The notes under the pieces were generated by a model that was not told the origin of the DNA, ran no database searches, and saw only the letters and a program-made list of their open reading frames with translations. Below are positions 21,001-33,088 of a stretch of 64,000 bases of DNA, in pieces. A program made the position numbers and the translations under genes. Within the stretch, counting starts at the first letter, position 1; each line of letters begins with the position of its first letter. Source of the DNA: Hirsutella rhossiliensis. Its lineage: Eukaryota; Ascomycota; Sordariomycetes; Hypocreales; Ophiocordycipitaceae. Location: the NCBI RefSeq assembly GCF_020360975.1, contig NW_025408667.1:10664001-10728000 (forward strand), read 5' to 3'.

Positions 21001-24000
21001 ACGGCTTGCTCTGGCTGCACGGGAACGCGCATCTCAGCTCGATGCTTGCCGACATCCACGGGGAGGATCAGGCGGCGTATCGCGAGCGAATCGTCCGATA
21101 CATCGATAGCGTCTTCTCAGAGGTAAGAATGCCTACCTAAGATGTGCCACCGGGAGCCTGAAGTACTCTTCTGATGGCCAAGTGGGGCCGGGTTGACGTG
21201 CAAGGCAGGATCTGGACCAGGAAAGTTTTTGCGCCGTGCAAGCGGAGCGATCTGTGACGGGCGGTATTGGTTCCCTGCTGGACAACGCCGCGCAGTTCTC
21301 GGCCGCGTTTATCGAGGAGGCCAACTTCTGTGCCGGCGCGACGCAGGTGCACACGCATAGCCCGACCTGTGTGAAGTATTCCTTGGGCAAAGGAGGGCGG
21401 AAAGGGACCTCTGCCGGTTCAAGGCGCCATGGAGGTTAGTCGACAAGACCGCCCTCACGGCAGACGGGGTGCTGCAGATCCGGAGGACACACAGAATGGT
21501 CAATCGATGGAACGAGGCTATTGCTGTCGGGCCCGGCACAACCATGATATTTCCTTCATTGCGACGCAGCGCAAGACAATGGCCCTCATCTATTATGTCA
21601 CGAACTACGCGACCAAGGTGGAGGACCCGGTGTGGAAGCGTGTGGCGGCCGCGGCCGAGCTCCTGGCCGCCTCAACAGGTGATGGCACGGCCAACGGAGG
21701 GCGGGACGGTGGCGGAGACGCTGCCACCGATGACCCTGTCAAGGGAACAGGACGCGACAGTTCCTGATGAGAGTGGCGAACCGCGTGTTCACGGAGCGTC
21801 CGCTATCACAGGTCGAGGTCGTCGCTCACCTTCTCGGATATCCGGCCGAGTTCACCGACAGCAGCGCGTGGACGTACCTGAACTGTTCTCTGCTGTACTG
21901 GGAAGTCTTTCGGCGATGGCGGCATCTCCGAGAAGCCAGTGGCGCTGCGGCTATGGATGACACCTTGGATGAGTCGGTCGTCGTCGAAGAAGAAGGCCTG
22001 AGAATCTCCCACGTCGAGGCGTACCAGCACCGGGAGAGCTGCTGAAAGGCCTATGCCTGTATGACTACATATCGATCGTCAGACTGAAACGCATCGGCAA
22101 CGACGAGAGCTGGGCGGCTTGGGGGGAGATGTCTTTCGAGGATGGATGGGCGCCGGGACGACGCTGGGTTCAGGTGCTCAGGCGGCCGGGCAAGCACGCT
22201 ACCGTCTGCCTCGACGGCTACCTGAGCAAGGACTTCACCTACGATGACGAGTCGTGCTACCGGAGGTGTGTATGGCAACTGCTCTGTCGGCGGGCGTTAT
22301 CGGAGAGGCTAACCCACCCCCTGAAGGGCAGCCGTGCAGCATCTTGCGCTGTTCGTGCCGTGGGAGTCCTTCCTGGGCGAAGGAACAGGTGAGATCAACA
22401 GCATCTGGGCGCGGGCTCGAGACGCTCTGGCCCGAGAATATCATGTCTCGTCGACAACGTGCAGCTGCTTCGACGATCCGCCGAAGACGCAAAACGCGAC
22501 GCCAAGCAATGGGCAGCCTCGTCCGGCGATGGCGACCCGACGGTCGCACACGTCGAGGAGGGTGGAGCAGGCGAGGCGGGCGCGGAGTCTGCAGCGACAT
22601 ATCAGCCCAACAGCATCGGAGACGCAACGCGGCTCATCGACGTCGTCCGAGGTGCAGTGGGAGCGAATCAGGTGACGGCCAAGTCGCCGGAGCTCATGGC
22701 AATGATACAGCAGCTCTGTCGGTTTCAGCAATCGGCGCTGCGCTCGACGGCCGAGCTCGAGGCCACGGCGCTGATCGAACGAGGGGAGAGGCGGTTAAGC
22801 ATGCCAGGGCGGGTATTTTCCGGGGCCGCACTACCGCCGCAGGATCAGGTCAAGGCTATCAAGTCGCAGCAGGTAAGTGCCTCGAAGGAGAGGGAGAGGA
22901 TGATCCAAGGGATACAAAGCACGCCCGCCGCCTGGGAAAGCGATCGCCGCGCAGCGTTGCGAAGGGTGATGACCGGTTTCGGGGAGGACGAGGTCGAAAT
23001 GACGATGGCCGACTCCGACGAGACCGCTATCGACGCAGGGGCGGGAATGGACGTTCAGTTTGGCCCATCAACCTCCTTCCTCGCGGCGGGCAAGGTGTTG
23101 GCAACGCGGCTGACGCTGAACAAGAGGCAGTCCATCGCTTTTCTGATAATATGCCGCCAGCTCGATTTGATGCAGCAGACCGACGGGGGCGATGCCTGCC
23201 AGCTGCGCCAGTTCGTCGGTGGCGAGGGCGGTACCGGCAAGTCGCGAATCATCGAGGCACTCGTCGAGCTGTTCAGTAAAAGAGCCTTTCGAATCGTCTG
23301 CTGATCACGGCGACGTCGGGGACTGCGGCGGCGCGGATCAACGGCATCACGATCCACTCCGCCTGCGGGTTCACCAAAGACCAAGGGGCGGGGGGCGCGA
23401 ACATGGTCAAAGACCTTGACGGGGTGCGGCTGCCGAAACAGGCGGAGCGGTTCATCCACGGCCAGTCTCGAATGGATTGGCAGGAGAAGGATATGCTCGT
23501 CATCGACGAGGTGAGCATGCTCGGGGCGCGGACGCTGCACGCCGTGAACGAGCGGCTTCGCCGGCTTCGCGGATCGCGGCAAGATTTCGGGGGGATCCCC
23601 ATCGTCCTCTTCTGCGGAGATTTTCAGCAGTTCCGGCCGGTCCAAGAGAGGTCGATCGTCCTGCCTAGCGCGGCCATCTCGTGGGACGTAGACAACTCGT
23701 TCAAGGCCGAGCAGCGTCACCAGCACGACAAAGCGCACGCACTGTGGAAGAGGTTCACGACGGTCGTCATGCTGGACGAGCAGATGCGCGCCGCCGGCGA
23801 CCCGGAGCTGCAGAGGCTGCTGAAGCGGATCCGTCTAGGCGTGCAGGATCGGACGGATCTAAACCTCCTCAACTCAAGGTGCTACCGGGAGGAAGGCGGA
23901 TCCCTTGGGAGACGGGCATCACCGTGGTGACGCCGCTCAATAGGAATCGGTGGAACCTGAACATGGAGGCGAGCCTGGCGTTCCGGGTCCAGCAGCGGTC

Positions 24001-24769
24001 GACGATGCGCATTTTCATCTCCGAGCACAAGTGGAAGGAGGAGCTGCCGACGGAGGAAGAGGCGATCATGATACTCAACCAGGGCGACGATAGCGCGATC
24101 CCGGTGCCGGCCGTCTTCATGTTCGTGGCCGGGATGCCCATCGTCGTGAACCACAACACCCACCAGGGGCTGAAGCTAGTGAACGGCGCGAGCTACTCGG
24201 CGGTGGAGGTCATTGTCGACAAGGCGTACCCGGGGCATCGGATCTCGGCCGATATGACGATCCACTTCGGGCCGCCGGCGGGGATCATTCTCGAATCGGA
24301 GACGACGAGATATCTCCACTTCGTCGGGATGCCGCCGGGCACGATCTTGTTGACACCCATGACCGTTAAGATACAGTGCCAGCGAAAAAGGCCGTGGCAA
24401 CGCAACGACGTCAGCCGAAAGGGTTTGCCGTGCGCAGCAGCGTTCGCGTGCACGGACTACAAGGTGCAGGGCAAAACGCTGGAGCGCGTGGCCCTCGAGC
24501 TGCGAGGGACACGGACGACGAAGATGGATGGAACGGTGGTGCCCTCGCAGTGCGACCCGTACGGCCTGTACGTGCAGCTATCGCGCTGCCGAACTCTAGA
24601 CGGCATCATGCTCGTGTCCAAGGTGCGGGACAGAGACTTGGTGGGCAACCGGGTCCCCGAGGAGATGACTGCCGCACAGGCCAGGCTCGAGGTACTGAGC
24701 GAGAGGACCGTTGAGGAGGCGTTGCGCTGGCTGGACGGTGATGCTGAAGAGTCAAGGCGGCCGCGCTAG
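18050..24769 (+). pseudogene. Helitron Rep-Pif1 helicase (RepHel), copy A
   Basis: Replicase of a rolling-circle transposon. The chosen start is ATG 18050 (MADSPAGKLGEAA), conserved in all three copies. In order: a basic N-terminal region; a Cys-rich motif RTCMVCYRKCT near 19080-19110; the Helitron-like N domain (RYPRHVRGHITVFPNNVQEL, then GVPAIWFTINPNDITNP near 20699); the HUH motif LHVHGLLWL at 20991-21017; a possible 98-bp intron (GTAAGA at 21123, CAG ending 21220); the catalytic-tyrosine region IYYVTNYATK near 21588-21617; and the Pif1 helicase with Walker A GEGGTGKS (23221-23244), Walker B MLVIDE (23493-23510) and C-terminal motifs through YVQLSRCRTLDG. Several single-base frame changes break it (before the HUH motif, near 21400, 22050, 22300, 23290 and 23900), and the HUH-site break is shared with copy B. 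The stop is at 24769. Domain order and length (over 2,000 codons) are normal for RepHel. Confidence 0.85.
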
Positions 24770-24990
24770 GTGACGCGATGAAGAGTTCGGCAGGCGGGAA
24801 GAGTCGGCAGGCGGCAGACAGGGTGGGAGGCGCCCAGTGGTGGGATAAGGCACGCGAAAAGGCAACAGAAGCCGGGGGAAGGGCAGCGACCAACGAGGAG
24901 GGAGGCAAGGAGGGGCCAATCACAAGGGACCAATCAAGGGGCGGAGAACTTTTGGGGGGAGAGGGCGGGGTCTGCGGGGCACGTTAGAAG

Positions 24991-25009
24991 GCCTTTCGTT
25001 CCTCAAGGC
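24991..25009 (+). repeat. 3'-terminal hairpin of Helitron copy A
   Basis: GCCTTTCGTTCCTCAAGGC folds into a 5-bp stem with a 9-base loop and sits exactly where the similarity between the two arms ends. The same hairpin is at 26159-26177 in copy B. Position and size fit the terminal hairpin that stops Helitron transfer. Confidence 0.6.
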
Positions 25010-25010
25010 A

Positions 25011-25103
25011 AAGTGGTCCCCCAAAAAACCTGCTTAAAGAAGCTTCGCTGAATTGCGCACTGCGTGTACTTCGTCACTTCGTAGCACAATTTAAGCTTTG
25101 CTT
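25011..25103. repeat. Short structured spacer between Helitron copies
   Basis: About 93 bp with no coding content. It contains near-inverted AAGCTT-type ends (GCTTAAAGAAGCTTCG near 25034 and AAGCTTTGCTTAA near 25093) and internal repeats (ACTTCGTCACTTCGT). It may be a tiny fold-back element or the end of the older copy that follows. Confidence 0.4.
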
Positions 25104-26135
25104 AACAAGAGGACAGGCAGGGGGGTCCTGGCTATCGCTTTAGCATTAAGGCCGTTGATGCGACATTGGTGCTGGCGAGGGAGCAAATCTAGAAGGGTAG
25201 TCCGGCTGCATGAGGGACGTCATGGACATGTTATCGCCGGCAGCCTTGTGGCTGTTGCTCGACGAGGCGGATTGGCGGATATTGATGGTGAACTGATGCG
25301 CAAGGTTGGTAGGATGGTGTTGGAAGGGCTGAAGAGTATGGTTTGAAGTGTGCGGCAGGCGGTTGTCGCGGCCATCTCCATGTGCCGGAGGTCGGCAGTG
25401 GCCAGGATTCGCTGGAGTGCGCAAAGAGAGCACGGCGATGGAAGGGTCGCTTTGGCAAAGCTGGGGTAGCAGGTCGCACGTGGAGACCAGGCGAGGCCGG
25501 GACGGTGGACGCACATAGATAGGCATGGTAACGGGGAATATAGAGGGTAGTATTGCATCGCCTCGGTACCATAGGGAAGCATTTTATAGGAAGCTATAAG
25601 GAAGAAACGCCACGGCCATGAGGAAGTGATGGTTAGGAGCTTCCCATTCGGGAGAAGTAGCGTCGTCAACAAGCGAGACTGTCCAAGTGGAGGTGCTCCG
25701 GAGCCAAAGCTTTATAGCCTGTTGCCAATTTACGGCAGTCGACGTCGAGGAGGCAGCAGCATGGCGGACAGTCCTGCAGTGAAGTTAAGCGAGGCGGTTG
25801 CTCACCCTGAAGCCTGTTCGTTGTCAGTCGGGGATGGAGAAGAGGGTGAGAACGTGAGCGGGTCGGGTTCGGGGCTCGGAGATGGTGCGACAGGAGCCGG
25901 TGTAGATGTGGTGGCAGCTTCTGAGAGGGGCCGCAGAGCACGGGGGGAGAGCCTGGGACGGTTACGAAGATACGAATCACGGGCGAATGCGGCATCAACG
26001 TTCCGGCCGATTCAGCCTAGGAAACCTGTGGTTGAAGACACCGCATGGAGACAGCACGCAGAAGCAATTGCGAGGTCGTTGCCGAGAAGACCGCCGCGAG
26101 GCGGTTTGCGGTCAAACAGAGCACGGAAGTTCCAT
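25104..26135 (+). mobile_element. Helitron fragment C (third, diverged partial copy)
   Basis: This ~1.03-kb piece aligns colinearly with 17405-18400 of copy A but differs by scattered substitutions and short indels, more than copies A and B differ from one another. It begins with the shared AAGAGGACAGGCAGG and ends where the RepHel N-terminal coding region leaves off, just before copy B's 3' hairpin. It is an older relative or a truncated transfer product trapped between the two tail-to-tail copies. Confidence 0.7.
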
Positions 26136-26165
26136 AATTCAGCCCGAAGGGCGTTTATGCCTTGA
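25761..26165 (+). pseudogene. RepHel N-terminal fragment in copy C
   Basis: An open frame starting MADSPAVKLSEAVAHPEACS encodes about 134 residues of the RepHel N-terminal basic region (ending in SLPRRPPRGGLRSNRARK and a few junction residues). Unlike copy A, the frame here is uninterrupted from the start, which supports the chosen start codon for the whole family. It lacks every catalytic domain. Confidence 0.65.
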
Positions 26166-26399
26166 GGAACGAAAGGCCTTTCTAACGTGCCCCGCAGACC
26201 CCGCCCTCTCCCCCCAAAAGTTCTCCGCCCCTTGATTGGTCCCTTGTGATTGGCCCCTCCTTGCCTCCCTCCTCGTTGGTCGCTGCCCTTCCCCCGGCTT
26301 CTGTTGCCTTTTCGCGTGCCTTATCCCACCACTGGGCGCCTCCCACCCTGTCTGCCGCCTGCCGACTCTTCCCGCCTGCCGAACTCTTCATCGCGTCAC

Positions 26400-29300
26400 C
26401 TAGCGCGGCCGCCTTGACTCTTCAGCATCACCGTCCAGCCAGCGCAACGCCTCCTCAACGGTCCTCGCTCAGTACCTCGAGCCTGGCCTGTGCGGCAGTC
26501 ATCTCCTCGGGGACCCGGTTGCCCACCAAGTCTCTGTCCCGCACCTTGGACACGAGCATGATGCCGTCTAGAGTTCGGCAGCGCGATAGCTGCACGTACA
26601 GGCCGTACGGGTCGCACTGCGAGGGCACCACCGTTCCATCCATCTTCGTCGTCCGTGTCCCGCAGCTCGAGGGCCACGCGCTCCAGCGTTTTGCCCTGCA
26701 CCTTGTAGTCCGTGCACGCGAACGCTGCTGCGCACGGCAAACCCTTTCGGCTGACGTCGTTGCGTTGCCACGGCCTTTTTCGCTGGCACTGTATCTTAAC
26801 GGTCATGGGTGTCAACAAGATCGTGCCCGGCGGCATCCCGACGAAGTGGAGATATCTCGTCGTCTCCGATTCGAGAATGATCCCCGCCGGCGGCCCGAAG
26901 TGGATCGTCATATCGGCCGAGATCCGATGCCCCGGTACGCCTTGTCGACAATGACCTCCACCGCCGAGTAGCTCGCGCCGTTCACTAGCTTCAGCCCCTG
27001 GTGGGTGTTGTGGTTCACGACGATGGGCATCCCGGCCACGAACATGAAGACGGCCGGCACCGGGATCGCGCTATCGTCGCCCTGGTTGAGTATCATGATC
27101 GCCTCTTCCTCCGTCGGCAGCTCCTCCTTCCACTTGTGCTCGGAGATGAAAATGCGCATCGTCGACCGCTGCTGGACCCGGAACGCCAGGCTCGCCTCCA
27201 TGTTCAGGTTCCACCGATTCCTATTGAGCGGCGTCACCACGGTGATGCCCGTCTCCCAAGGATCCGCCTTCCTCCCGGTAGCACCTTGAGTTGAGGAGGT
27301 TTAGATCCGTCCGATCCTGCACGCCTAGACGGATCCGCTTCAGCAGCCTCTGCAGCTCCGGGTCGCCGGCGGCGCGCATCTGCTCGTCCAGCATGACGAC
27401 CGTCGTGAACCTCTTCCACAGTGCGTGCGCTTTGTCGTGCTGGTGACGCTGCTCGGCCTTGAACGAGTTGTCTACGTCCCACGAGATGGCCGCGCTAGGC
27501 AGGACGATCGACCTCTCTTGGACCGGCCGGAACTGCTGAAAATCTCCGCAGAAGAGGACGATGGGGATCCCCCCGAAATCTTGCCGCGATCCGCGAAGCC
27601 GGCGAAGCCGCTCGTTCACGGCGTGCAGCGTCCGCGCCCCGAGCATGCTCACCTCGTCGATGACGAGCATATCCTTCTCCTGCCAATCCATTCGAGACTG
27701 GCCGTGGATGAACCGCTCCGCCTGTTTCGGCAGCCGCACCGTCAAGGTCTTTGACCATGTTCGCGCCCCCCGCCCCTTGGTCTTTGGTGAACCCGCAGGC
27801 GGAGTGGATCGTGATGCCGTTGATCCGCGCCGCCGCAGTCCCCGACGTCGCCGTGATCAGCAGACGATTCGAAAGGCTCTTTTACTGAACAGCTCGACGA
27901 GTGCCTCGATGATTCGCGACTTGCCGGTACCGCCCTCGCCACCGACGAACTGGCGCAGCTGGCAGGCATCGCCCCGTCGGTCTGCTGCATCAAATCGAGC
28001 TGGCGGCATATTATCAGAAAAGCGATGGACTGCCTCTTGTTCAGCGTCAGCCGCGTTGCCAACACCTTGCCCGCCGCGAGGAAGGAGGTTGATGGGCCAA
28101 ACTGAACGTCCATTCCCGCCCCTGCGTCGATAGCGGTCTCGTCGGAGTCGGCCATCGTCATTTCGACCTCGTCCTCCCGAAACCGGTCATCACCCTTCGC
28201 AACGCTGCGCGGCGATCGCTTTCCCAGGCGGCGGGCGTGCTTTGTATCCCTTGGATCATCCTCTCCTCTCCTTCGAGGCACTTACCTGCTGCGACTTGAT
28301 AGCCTTGTCCTGATCCTGCGGCGGTAGTGCGGCCCCGGAAAATACCCGCCCTGGCATGCTTAACCGCCTCTCCCTCGTTCGATCAGCGCCGTGGCCTCGA
28401 GCTCGGCCGTCGAGCGCAGCGCCGATTGCTGAAACCGACAGAGCTGCTGTATCATTGCCATGAGCTCCGGCGACTTGGCCGTCACCTGATTCGCTCCCAC
28501 TGCACCTCGGACGACGTCGATGAGCCGCGTTGCGTCTCCGATGCTGTTGGGCTGATATGTCGCTGCAGACTCCGCGCCCGCCTCGCCTGCTCCACCCTCC
28601 TCGACGTGTGCGACCGTCGGGTCGCCATCGCCGGACGAGGCTGCCCATTGCTTGGCGTCGCGTTTTGCGTCTTCGGCGGATCGTCGAAGCAGCTGCACGT
28701 TGTCGACGAGACATGATATTCTCGGGGCCAGAGCGTCTCGAGCCCGCGCCCAGATGCTGTTGATCTCACCTGTTCCTTCGCCCAGGAAGGACTCCCACGG
28801 CACGAACAGCGCAAGATGCTGCACGGCTGCCCTTCAGGGGGTGGGTTAGCCTCTCCGATAACGCCCGCCGACAGAGCAGTTGCCATACACACCTCCGGTA
28901 GCACGACTCGTCATCGTAGGTGAAGTCCTTGCTCAGGTAGCCGTCGAGGCAGACGGTAGCGTGCTTGCCCGGCCGCCTGAGCACCTGAACCCAGCGTCGT
29001 CCCGGCGCCCATCCATCCTCGAAAGACATCTCCCTGCCGCCCAGCTCTCGTCGTTGCCGATGCGTTTCAGTCTGACGATAGATATGTAGTCATACAGGCA
29101 TAGGCCTTTCAGCAGCTCTCCCGGTGCTGGTACGCCTCGACGTGGGAGATTCTCAGGCCTTCTTCTTCGACGACGACCGACTCATCCAAGGTGTCATCCA
29201 TAGCCGCAGCGCCACTGGCTTCTCGGAGATGCCGCCATCGCCGAAAGACTTCCCAGTACAGCAGAGAACAGTTCAGGTACGTCCACGCGCTGCTGTCGGT

Positions 29301-32300
29301 GAACTCGGCCGGATATCCGAGAAGGTGAGCGACGACCTCGACCTGTGATAGCGGACGCTCCGTGAACACGCGGTTCGCCACTCATCAGGAACTGTCGCGT
29401 CCTGTTCCCTTGACAGGGTCATCGGTGGCAGCGTCTCCGCCACCGTCCCGCCCTCCGTTGGCCGTGCCATCACCTGTTGAGGCGGCCAGGAGCTCGGCCG
29501 CGGCCGCCACACGCTTCCACACCGGGTCCTCCACCTTGGTCGCGTAGTTCGTGACATAATAGATGAGGGCCATGGTCTTGCGCTGCGTCGCAATGAAGGA
29601 AATATCATGGTTGTGCCGGAGCCCGACAGCAATAGCCTCGTTCCATCGATTGACCATGCTGTGTGTCCTCCGGATCTGCAGCACCCCGTCTGCCGTGAGG
29701 GCGGTCTTGTCGACTAACCTCCATGGCGCCTTGAACCGGCAGAGATCCCTTTTCCGCCCTCCTTTGCCCAAGGAATACTTCACACAGGTCGGGCTATGCG
29801 TGTGCACCTGCGTCGCGCCGGCACAGAAGTTGGCCTCCTCGATAAACGCGGCCGAGAACTGCGCGGCGTTGTCCAGCAGGAAACCAATACCGCCCGTCAC
29901 AGATCGCTCCGCTTGCACGGCGCAAAACTTTCCTGGTCCAGATCCTGCCTTGCACGTCAACCCGGCCCCACTTGGCCATCAGAAGAGTACTTCAGGCTCC
30001 CGGTGGCACATCTTAGGTAGTAGGCATTCTTACCTCTGAGAAGACGCTATCGATGTATCGGACGATTCGCTCGCGATACGCCGCCTGATCCTCCCCGTGG
30101 ATGTCGGCAAGCATCGAGCTGAGATGCGCGTTCCCGTGCAGCCAGAGCAAGCCGTGAACATGAAGCGCCCTCGTTCGTTCGTCTCCACGGCGCCATAGTA
30201 CTTGCCGATGCGCCCGAATACCGACTCTTCACCGACCTTCACGTAATGATCGAAGAACAGCTTCATCTCGCGGTGGAAGAACACGGCCGAGCTCATGGGA
30301 TCCGATATCGCCAGCCGCGCCCGCTTATACGCATCCCCAAGGCCTTCTAAGAACTCCTCGGCCGCGTCGGGATCGCGTGTGCGGTATGCCGCCAGTCGCA
30401 GCTTCACCGGGTTCGTAATGTCGTTCGGGTTGATGGTGAACCAGATGGCCGGCACGCCATAGCCGACGATGAGCGACTGGATTTTCCGCCGCATATTGAG
30501 ACGGACCTCTCTCGACATGGGCTGCCGGTGGCCGTAAAGCGAGAGGCTCCTGAGAAGCTCCTTCACGTCACCATCGGTCGTCTTACCCGAGCTCTCCAAC
30601 TCGACCCTCGCCGCCGCTAGCCTTTCTGTGGTCATCGAACGCACGATGCACTCTACCTTGCGGAAGTTCTTCCTCCCACACTCAACATGCTGACCCGGCG
30701 GTTCCTCGACCGCACCCCATGTTGAAGACGAGAAATGCGAAGATGTGGTGCAGTGCAAATCGACCACCATGGCGCCGGAGCACGATCTCGGCCCACGCCT
30801 GAAGGTTCAAGCTTCGACCCGCGGCCGCCTCTGCCTCGACAGCCCTGCCTCGCAAGTTGGCCGTGACCTTCCCCGCGTCGACCATGGTCTCTTCAACCAG
30901 CCTTGGTCCCCCAACGCCAAATGGGAACAGGGTCGGGAACGTCCTGGCAAGGAAGGACGCCTCAAAGGAATCGGTAAACTCACCCCCCCGCGAAACCCGG
31001 ATGTATGGCTCACAACCACCGTCGCCACGCCCCCGAACCCCCCCGGCTAGGGACCCGACCCACGCCGGGCCCGCACGGCCGTCGTCGGCACCTTCACCAA
31101 CAGCGTCACAGGCAAACTGCAGCTTCTCCACGTCCGCGACGTCTGGCGGTCCGTCGAGCGCGAACATGCCAGAAGACGTCACCTCGTTGATCGCTGGAAC
31201 GTTCTGGTCGGGGCAGGCGTCACTTCCATCGCGAACCGCGCCTTCTCCGTTGGGCCCGTGACCTTCACCCTGGCCGCCGGCTTCTTGTCCTTGGTTGAGC
31301 AGGGCGAAGAGCTCCTCGATCTCCACCGGCCCCTCCTCGTCCATGGCGCGTTCCGTGGGCGGCACAACGTGCGCCGTCCGCGCTTTCTCCCACCCAGACG
31401 GCTCGTTCCGCTCCATACGATCGCACACCGACGACGGTACCCCGTGTATCGAGTCTCCCCAGCTCTCCATCTCCGCCGCGTCGATCTCAATCTCAGCGTA
31501 GTGGGGGTTGTTCCTCTTCAGCCAGACAAAGGCCCTCTCAACCACCCGCCACCTCACCGACAAGAGACTCGACAGGTCGCTCGGTGCCGGCTTCTCCGCG
31601 CCACGAGATGTGGATCTCGTCCAGTGCTTGCAAAAGGGGTGCGGGAGCACTTTGTGGCCAGCTCCTGCACATTGTTCGGAAACACCGTGATGTGGCCCCT
31701 GACATGCCTCGGATACCTCACGCTCTGCCTCTGCCCGCCCGGAATGCTATATCTCGTGACAAAGCCGTAACATGAGTTCAGCGAGATGAGCTTCTCTTCG
31801 ACCGGCGTCAGTCCCTTGAGCTCATCGGGGAACATGTGCTCGCAGCCAAGGCGACTGTGAAGGTGGATCGCCGGCGACAGGCTCCTGCGCGCCAGGCATC
31901 GGCCACACTCGGCGCACACCGACACGGACTCGCCCTCAGGAAAGCAACTCCGGCATGAAAATGGTGAGCGGCCGCCCTTTGGTACGCAGCTTGACAGCCA
32001 ATGATCCCATGTAATCTCCTCAACTCTCTCTCGTACACTTGCGGTAGCACACCATGCAGGTCCGTATCGGCAACGTGCTCGCATCGTGGAACGCCTGATA
32101 GAAGTCTCGCACCGTCGACACCTTCCTCTCGAGCGGTATTGGCGTGCACCACGTCTGATCGTTAGACAATCTCTCCTTCAAGGCAAAGTCTTCCTCCAAA
32201 AAGCGCAGCACACTCGCCAGGTCTTCGGCCTGCAGCTCCCGTCTCCTATGCCTTCCGATTCCACTTCGGACCTGTTTTATCGGGCGCCCATCCCGGCTAG

Positions 32301-33088
32301 GAAGACGGGCTCTCATCTCCCGCCTCCGGGACTGCCTCTGTCCGCGCAGCGAGCCGTCCGCTGCCTCTGCTGCACCATCGTCCACACCCACCTGTGCCCT
32401 TGGCCGCCGAACCGGTCCCCGACGGAGCTTGGGCAAACCCCATGCAATCGATGCTGCAAATTGCGCCGTTCGTCTTAGGTCTTGGAATGTCGTATCCTTG
32501 GGCTGGATAGGTCGGAGCGTCGGTCCCTTTTTCGAACGAACACCCGGGACACCGCCGGTCGCCGCCTTATCTCCCTGCCCGTCACCTTCAGGACCCTCTC
32601 CTGGGGCAAAACGGCCGATGAAGGGGCGGACTGTTAGAGCCCACTGCCCCTGGTCTCCACGTTCTGTAGGCAACACGAACCTCGGAAGCGGACTCGGTGA
32701 CTGACGTTGCGCGGAATTTCCGCTGCTGACCAAATTACGGGACTTCCGTGCTCTGCTTGACCGCAAACCGCCTCGCGGCGGTCTTCTCGGCAGTGACTTT
32801 GCGATTGCCTCTGCATGCTTTCTCCATGCGGTTTCTTCGACCGCAGACTGCTTAGGCTGAATCAGCCGGAACGTTAATGCTTCATTCGCCACTGATCTGT
32901 ATCTCCCGAACCGCCCCAACCTTGTCTCCCGTGCTCCGTGCCCTTCTCGGAGTTGCCCCTGTATCATCTCCGCACCCCGAAACAGGCACTCCCCCGTTCC
33001 TACCCTCTTCTCCATCCTCGACTGACAACGAACAGGCTCCACGGTGAGCGGCCGCCTCGCCTAGCTTCCCTGCAGGACTGTCCGCCAT
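26400..33088 (-). pseudogene. Helitron RepHel, copy B
   Basis: The minus-strand counterpart of the 18050-24769 gene, starting at ATG 33088. It is open where copy A is broken: the N-terminal part from about 33042 to 32020 (LRPIQPKDTTFQDLRRTAQF, RTCMVCYRKCT) and the stretch 29960-29385 (THSPTCVKYSLGKGG through IYYVTNYATK) each read through. It is broken elsewhere: before the HUH motif as in copy A, near 31700, 29030, 28360, 27880 and 26470. The Walker A region lies near 27940 and Walker B near 27660. The two copies therefore carry mostly different breaks, many in short runs of one base, so some may be sequence errors. As written neither copy encodes a full protein. Confidence 0.82.

Larger units (their letters stand above)
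14814..25010 (+). mobile_element. Large Helitron copy A (left arm of a 21-kb inverted repeat)
   Basis: This ~10.2-kb segment is nearly identical to the reverse complement of 26158-36199. The shared sequence begins at AACGAGAGGAAGG (14814) and ends after a small hairpin GCCTT...AAGGC at 24991-25009. Inside are a Rep-helicase gene (plus) and a divergently transcribed cargo gene (minus). The terminal hairpin at the 3' end fits Helitrons, which lack TIRs and target duplications. Canonical TC and CTRR ends could not be assigned, so a variant (Helitron2-like) terminus or a segmental inverted duplication remain open. Confidence 0.75.

Noticed and set aside
24957..25010. Canonical Helitron CTRR 3' end
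   Set aside because: No CTRR was found right after the terminal hairpin in either copy, so the exact terminus is left undefined.
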